DNA of 64,000 nucleotides from Combretum micranthum (Eukaryota > Streptophyta > Magnoliopsida > Myrtales > Combretaceae). The DNA lies in NCBI GenBank assembly GCA_024138025.1, contig JAMXBD010004260.1:1-64000 (forward strand), read 5' to 3'. How positions within the stretch are numbered: the first letter of the stretch is position 1; each line of letters begins with the position of its first letter. Made by a program: the position numbers and the translations under genes. The notes beneath the pieces are model-generated. The model saw only the letters and a program-made list of their open reading frames with translations, was not told where the DNA came from and did not search any database. Of the stretch, positions 58,408 through 64,000 are shown in pieces.

Positions 58408-61224
58408 ATTACTTATTCTACCATTTCTAGTAGTTAATTGTGATTAGGCTAGTCACTAAGAGTTATGGGAGAAATTGCAAAAGAATATAATGATGAATAC
58501 TCATAAATACCATATTATCGGTAATAGAATTCCTAAATGAATTATAATCTAATGATTAAGATAAAGACTCAATAGTAATAAGAATATGAAATTAAAAAAA
58601 TAACGATGTAAGAAATTGGATGTACAATTAGTGATTCTAAGTCAGTAACATAACTAAGTAAGAGTTACTTGCCCACAAAATAAATCACTAATGAGTTGGT
58701 GTACCTAAATCCTAAACCAATCCCCACTTAAATAACTAATTAGATAACTTGGCTAACTAAATTCAATGGCATAGAAAATAAAAAAAAATATATATCACTT
58801 ATCTATGATTAAACTCAATGTACAAAAAGAAATTGAGTTCTAAACTAAGATTCATAACATGTGGACCCTAACATGACTAATTCAAGGAATGAGAAATAAA
58901 GAATAATATGATTAAAGTATTTGAAGCAATTTCGTAATTTGATTCCTTGAACTCATGAATAATTATTACCGATTGAGTTTTGGAAAAGGAGAAAAAGAGT
59001 TTTGAAATAATTATTAAGTATGTAGTCAATACATGTTGCTTACTGAGATAGAATTAACAACTGGAATAATACTTAAACTTGCCCTAAATGTTTATTGGTT
59101 TCTAATTAGCCGGTTACTCTAAGAATTGGCAGTCTTGAATTAGATACGAGTTTAATCACAGATACATAATGATGCAGTAGTTAAGCACCTAAATCCCTAT
59201 GAAATTCTTGGTACAACTAGGATGGTAGTTGGTAAGGGAGTTTCCACAATTGGGCAATTAGTTGGAGCAAAGATGAAGTTATAACAAGTTATATGAGGAA
59301 ATGATGCCCTACAAAAAACATCACAATGGGTTGTGCTCATTAATAGCTAGACATAAGAAGACAAAGCAAATAAGATTACTACTTTCTTTTGTTTTTTGAC
59401 AAGTTTCGAGGGCTTGCTAATGCTACCTAATGCAAGATTTTAGTCTCCTTCCATTCCCCATGTTTGTTTGGTCGGAGTCATGAGTACTCTTGTATGTGTT
59501 AGTATTTTTAAGCTACTAGAAATGCTTTCTTGTTGGACTCTTTATTAATATACTACACCTGCACTTATTGCATTAGAAGATGCATATGACATGTGGGTAT
59601 GTTTTTGTCTACAAAGCATAGGGTTTCGCCGCTAATTCTTTTAACACTACATGTATTATAGATGATCTTTACGTGAACTTGCATTGAGACTTGTCGAGTT
59701 TTAGGGACAAGGACTATGAGGGATGATCCAAATAGATGTGTTACACGAGATATGGACTTTATGAGTTTTTCTAGAAGGATTTGTTGAAACTTTTTTTTGT
59801 TTGTTGTTGTTTTTTTTTTTTTGCATGATTGTACCAAATAACTATTAACTATTTTAGTTTGAGATGCACCGTAGGTTCAAAATGTTTTCTACTTCAGTTG
59901 TCCTCATGTGAAGGGCAGGCCATATGAAACGATCCAACCATTACGTTGCTTAAGGTATGGCTATTTCATCCCACACATCGCCTCCCAGTGACATGTGCAA
60001 GGCTTCCAATAACAAGGTAGGTTACCTATCAAGTCTTAGTAGTGAAATCATAATTAGGTTCTTTAGTAAGACTACAACACATCAGTTGAGAATTTTCTAA
60101 TGACTAGGAAACTGTTACACTAACATGTAAAAAGGCACTTTAAGAGAGAGAGTAAAACAAAAATTTAAAATCTAAGACAATTTAAGATAGCAACCATAAA
60201 GAGGAGCTAAGCTCAACCCATTTACAAAGTTGGAACTTGGCCCAAAAGTGGTAAAATAACTTAAGGGTTATAATCATCCATTAGAACTTAGAAACATAAA
60301 CATTCAAATATTCTTTCTCAAAATTTATATGGCCCTCTACTCGTCTAAGTCACTTTATAAACTCATCGATCCTGAAACCCATGGAGTCATAATAAAGGTC
60401 TACGAAGTAATCATCATCGATGCTTAAAATAATGAAAAATAAGTAGCAAAGTCCAATATATAGTAATCAAACTCATACACGCATGTCATGCATGTCTAGG
60501 TAAATGCAACAAACATAAATTAAGTTTGATTAAGTTTAAGTCAGCAAACAAGTATTTCCAAAGTTCTAGAAATACAAATACGCACAAGAGTACTCATGAC
60601 TCCTGCAAAATAAAAAGGGTGGGTTCCCTTAGCAGATCATGCACCAAAGAGGGGTTCAGAACTAACCAAAAAAGAAAAGAAAGGAGTAGCCTTGTATGGA
60701 TCAATTACTCAAAAACAATCATCAATGAGCATAGTCTATTGCAATATTTTATGCAAGAGTCTATACACCTACATAACTCCATTGCAACATTGCACTAACT
60801 CCTAACTGATTGTCTAGTTTCGAAATATCTCCTATCGAGTACCCACCTATCCTTACCTCATACTTCATGGGGATCCAGGCAGCTATAGCTACTGTATCAT
60901 CCCAAAGTTATAATCTGGCTCACAACCGAGTCTAAGGGTGTCACTCTTGAAGTAAGCGGCCAAGTAGAAACCAACAATCAATTAAGCTAATTGTAAATTC
61001 TTAGTTTGGTTATTAATACTATATTAGTAAGCAACACGCAGTTATTGCATATATTATAACTAAAGTAACCTTGAGTCTTTATTCAAAGCTTAATATCCAA
61101 AACTGTTAATGAATGAAGGCTGAAATTAGTTTAAGATTAACCTTTAATCTATTTATGTTGTGGCCACTCTAGTTTAACCTTATCTACTTAAGGATCATGT
61201 TTAAAAGGTCATTTAAGTCCAAGG
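58408..61224. other. Unassigned stretch right of element 3
   Basis: AT-rich sequence without recognised coding, RNA gene or LTR edge. Poly-T near 59807-59821. Open frames at 59565-59837 and 60526-60798 have no motif. It shares the pre-insertion locus with 37926-39382 and may be an old unidentified element. Confidence 0.35.
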
Positions 61225-62329
61225 TGTAAACCCTGGGAATTTTTCACATTAGTACCCAACTTCATAATAGATTATATAAACTAGATAATAGATTTAGATT
61301 CTGATTGAAGTTTAATAATAGAATAATATTTAGATTTTGGATAAATGAAAGATTTAGGAACCAATAAAGAAATTCCTTAACCCTAGTTAATACCGAAAAT
61401 GGGATCTTGTATCTTGAATAACTAATTCAAGATATGATCTAAAATTTAGACCAGAAACCTGATATACAAATAGATTTAATTAAGAAAACATGAATATAGA
61501 GATGAAATGATTGTTTTGATTCCGATAATGATTCGAGATTAGAATAACGAGTAGTAATGAGTTTATATTTAGATTTAAACCCTAATTTCGAGATTTCTAG
61601 TTAAAATTAAAAGCTACTAATAAGAATTTATGTTTAGTATCAAAACTAATGATATAAATATAGTTTAGTTTCTGTATCAAGCTCAATACTGCATAAATGA
61701 TTATTTATGCTCCTAAATAGAAAATGATGATCCAAAAATGAACCGTTAAGATTTTAAATGCACAACGAAAATATAAAGTGATGAATAACTCAAAATCTAA
61801 ACTCCAAACAAATAATCGGATCACGCTTTTGTTCTAAACTGAGTTTTCTTAAGCTATCGGAGCCTGAAACGAAAATTGACCTAATGAGCTTAAGAAATCC
61901 AAATCGCGGGAGACAAAATTATATGAATAATTAACTACGTATATATATAACCTAAATTTGTATTATTTGAAAATCTAAGTGTTATGTATAAATTTATACA
62001 CATATTTTTGTACAAAAACTTCCAAATATTAGCTAATCTATACCCATATAACTCGTATAATTAACTCAAAATTTAATTAAATAAATAAACTAATATATAT
62101 ATGCTTTGGCTGCTGCATTTCGGTGGAAAAAGGGAGGAAGAAAGATGAGCCGAAATATGGCTCAATAATGCAAATCCAAGTCAACAAATCAATCTCAACA
62201 ACCTATCATATGAAGACAAATCACCTTAGCATTTAATGACATGAAAACAACAGCAAGAGACCTCAAGTTGGAGACAAATTCAGAGGAAAACGAGGAAGGA
62301 AACAGCTGCAGCTCACCTTCTTCTTCTTC

Positions 62330-62339
62330 TATATATAAA
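62330..62339 (+). promoter_or_regulatory. TATA box of LTR L
   Basis: TATATATAAA after a TTCTTCTTCTTC tract and before an AAGAGAAAAGAAAC leader. Position inside the LTR fits the family. Confidence 0.5.
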
Positions 62340-62839
62340 CATTAGAAGCTCATTAAGAGAAAAGAAACAAACTCCATAAATTCTCACATCTTCCAGTCCG
62401 AAAATACTCCCAAACAACAACCAAATCGAACTGGAAACAAAGAACAAACAGATCATAACACCTAAACTCGGATCAAAGGAAATACAAGGCTAAAAACCCT
62501 CAAAAACGAGCTCAAAGGTAAGTTGACATGATTCAAAGGATTTTCGTTCAAATATAAGAGTTGTAACTGACTTCTAATCATCTTAGGAACATAATAAACA
62601 CAAACACAAGCTTCGGATTTCATCAAACGAGCTCCAATAAGGTAAAACTTCAAAACCCTAGTTTTACTTTCACAAAATCGAGATCTATATATTTATGTGT
62701 TTAAACGTGTTGAAAGTTGTTATATATCCTTATATATGATATATAAACTCTTAGAAGTAGTTTAAGTAAGTTTTTAAAGTGTAAAAATCAAAGAAAAAGA
62801 ATTGAACCGAGGAGGAAGATGATGAACAGTGCAACACTG

Positions 62840-63120
62840 CCTTAAGGCCAGCAGTGTAAACGCTGTACGCCGGCGGCTTACATGGATAGGCCGGTGGCTT
62901 ATAGGCTACTTACACTTAAACAGAGGCTACGTAAAATAATTTTCACGTAAAACATGAACATAAGCCGGCTACCTGGAAATCTACGCCGGTGGCGTAGGGC
63001 CGGCGTACGTTGAAAGCTGGCAGCCTTCAACGCCGGTGCACTCAATATGAATTTTTCTTCAAAATGATTTCATATCGGCACCTGGAGATATAGGCCGGCG
63101 GCCTTGAGCCGGCTTACAGT
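62840..63120 (+). repeat. GCCGGC motif cluster in LTR L
   Basis: At least seven GCCGG/CCGGC-bearing words in 280 bases, e.g. CGCCGGCGGCTTACA (62868), AGGCCGGTGGCTTA (62889), GGGCCGGCGTACG (62998), AGGCCGGCGGCC (63092). The same words occur in element 1 U3 (12441, 12891, 13185, 13392) and its 3' UTR. The surrounding sequence is otherwise AT-rich. Confidence 0.75.
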
Positions 63121-64000
63121 TAAAATTTTCTAACGAAAGTTTTTCAAATCCAAACAGAAACTATTTATATATATATCTTTCTTAAAGCCTATTTAGTATA
63201 ATATATATATATATATATGTGTGTGTGTACAACAATATAAAATTTATTACCAGAGATTAGAATAAATAGATTAATATCTATTAACTTTTGAAACCCTAGA
63301 ATTAAGAAAATATTTAGTATTAATTAAAGTGATATTAGTCTAATATTTGTTTTAACAAGATAAAATATATAAGAATGGAAATTGAAATAAGTTAATTTTT
63401 TGAGTAATGTGACTTCTAAAAATAACCAAACAATTATGTGAGATCAAATAGGAGAAACACGACGATATGAAATATTAATATCGAGTCTAGGACACTAATC
63501 ACCTATAGGAATTTAGTTAATTTGTATTAATGAATACTTTGTCATTATGACTTTGACTCATTAGAGGATCTACCAGCGGATTACTACGACTGAGTCGGTA
63601 TGAGCAGGTGAGTAATTCAGTCATATTGTACTGGTTGTGATTGTAAATAGTCAAATATATAATGCAAGATAATCAAATGAATGTCTGTTGAAAGTATGAT
63701 TTGATTTGAGTATATGATTGTTAAAATACCTTTATAAAAGCGATAATGCAATGATTGATGTTGTACAGTAGAATAATAGAGATTGTGTGTAATGTATGGT
63801 CATTTTGGAAATTGATTAAGATCTATTGACTTAACTAAATAAATATGAACATGCATTGCACAAATTGCATTATTGCATATATGGTTGTGACAGCCTGCTA
63901 CGTATTAATATTTCGGATCTCTGTTTTTGCTTGGTTGATCTAATGTGTGAGTCTTCCAAGGTTCTCTTTGGTCTGGCGGTCCTATGAGGAACTAAAAGGC

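Larger units (their letters stand above)
61225..64000 (+). mobile_element. Diverged long LTR L, 5' part (right end outside window)
   Basis: Begins TGTAAACCCTGGG. About 1.1 kb on, TTCTTCTATATATAAAC (TATA at 62330-62339) precedes an A-rich leader, as in LTR F. Near 63570 the 'CTACCAGCGGATTACTACGAC' and 'GCAGGTGAGTAATTC' strings match the conserved ACCGGATTATTATTA...GAGTGAGTT block of the other copies. It differs from the others by carrying a cluster of GCCGGC motifs (62840-63120). The end is not reached. Confidence 0.6.

Noticed and set aside
59900..60020. GC-richer stretch as a possible structured RNA or tRNA
   Set aside because: No cloverleaf, A/B box pair or rRNA similarity could be made out.
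60526..60798. 90-codon plus-strand frame as a host gene
   Set aside because: No motif, no promoter or splice context, and the flanks are non-coding.

Overview
This is a plant nuclear repeat landscape, most likely from a eudicot. It is AT-rich, has no recognisable host gene, tRNA or rRNA, and is built almost wholly of decayed, nested LTR retrotransposons. Two gypsy groups dominate. The first is Athila-like: tRNA-Asp type primer-binding sites, Gag/protease/RT/RNase H/integrase fragments, and the purine-rich AAGTGTGGGGG signature before the LTR. The second is a long-LTR family (3.5-4.5 kb) with ends TGTAARCCCC and GGGGCGTGACA. I assign it to the chromoviruses (Tekay/Del-like) because one copy directly follows a broken chromodomain.

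Layout. 1-2100: end of a long LTR (A). 2101-7580: minus-strand Athila-like element 1 with a 3' UTR, integrase, RNase H (RT palm deleted), protease, Gag and PBS. 7583-13567: its 5' LTR, carrying a roughly 720-bp tandem duplication and a 3480-bp solo long LTR (B). 13568-26671: a stack of long LTRs (D, J, C, F, H) nested in one another. 26672-28440: minus-strand protease/RT remnant of another Athila-like element, cut at its right-hand neighbour LTR H. 28441-31288: no gene recognised. 31289-33084: solo Athila-like LTR (M). 33085-33324: chromodomain remnant, followed by long LTR K (33413 to about 37925). 39388-58402: element 3, an Athila-like element with both LTRs and a 5-bp target duplication. 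It holds a gag pseudogene and an ATHILA ORF-1-like pseudogene but no pol, and is itself hit by two long LTRs (43074-47183 and 53620-57979). 58403-61224: nothing recognised. 61225-64000: start of another long LTR (L).

Insertion history is readable. Five insertions have exact 5-bp duplications (GTCCC, CATAT, GCATC, GTGGT, GTATA) and element 3 has AATAT. Two insertions can be compared with an unoccupied copy of the same sequence inside the window (13073 and 40747). Nearly all long-family copies are solo or partial LTRs, so recombination has removed the coding parts.

The most interesting signal is not a gene. The long LTRs, downstream of their TATA box, carry three short inverted repeats at the same relative places in diverged copies. 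One of them (best at 37373-37429) keeps pairing while the stem sequence changes and a GGTGGGA-like loop stays, which suggests a conserved RNA structure in the retrotransposon leader. A second unexplained signal is a set of GCCGGCGGCTT motifs scattered through the U3 and 3' UTR of element 1 and through the unrelated LTR L.
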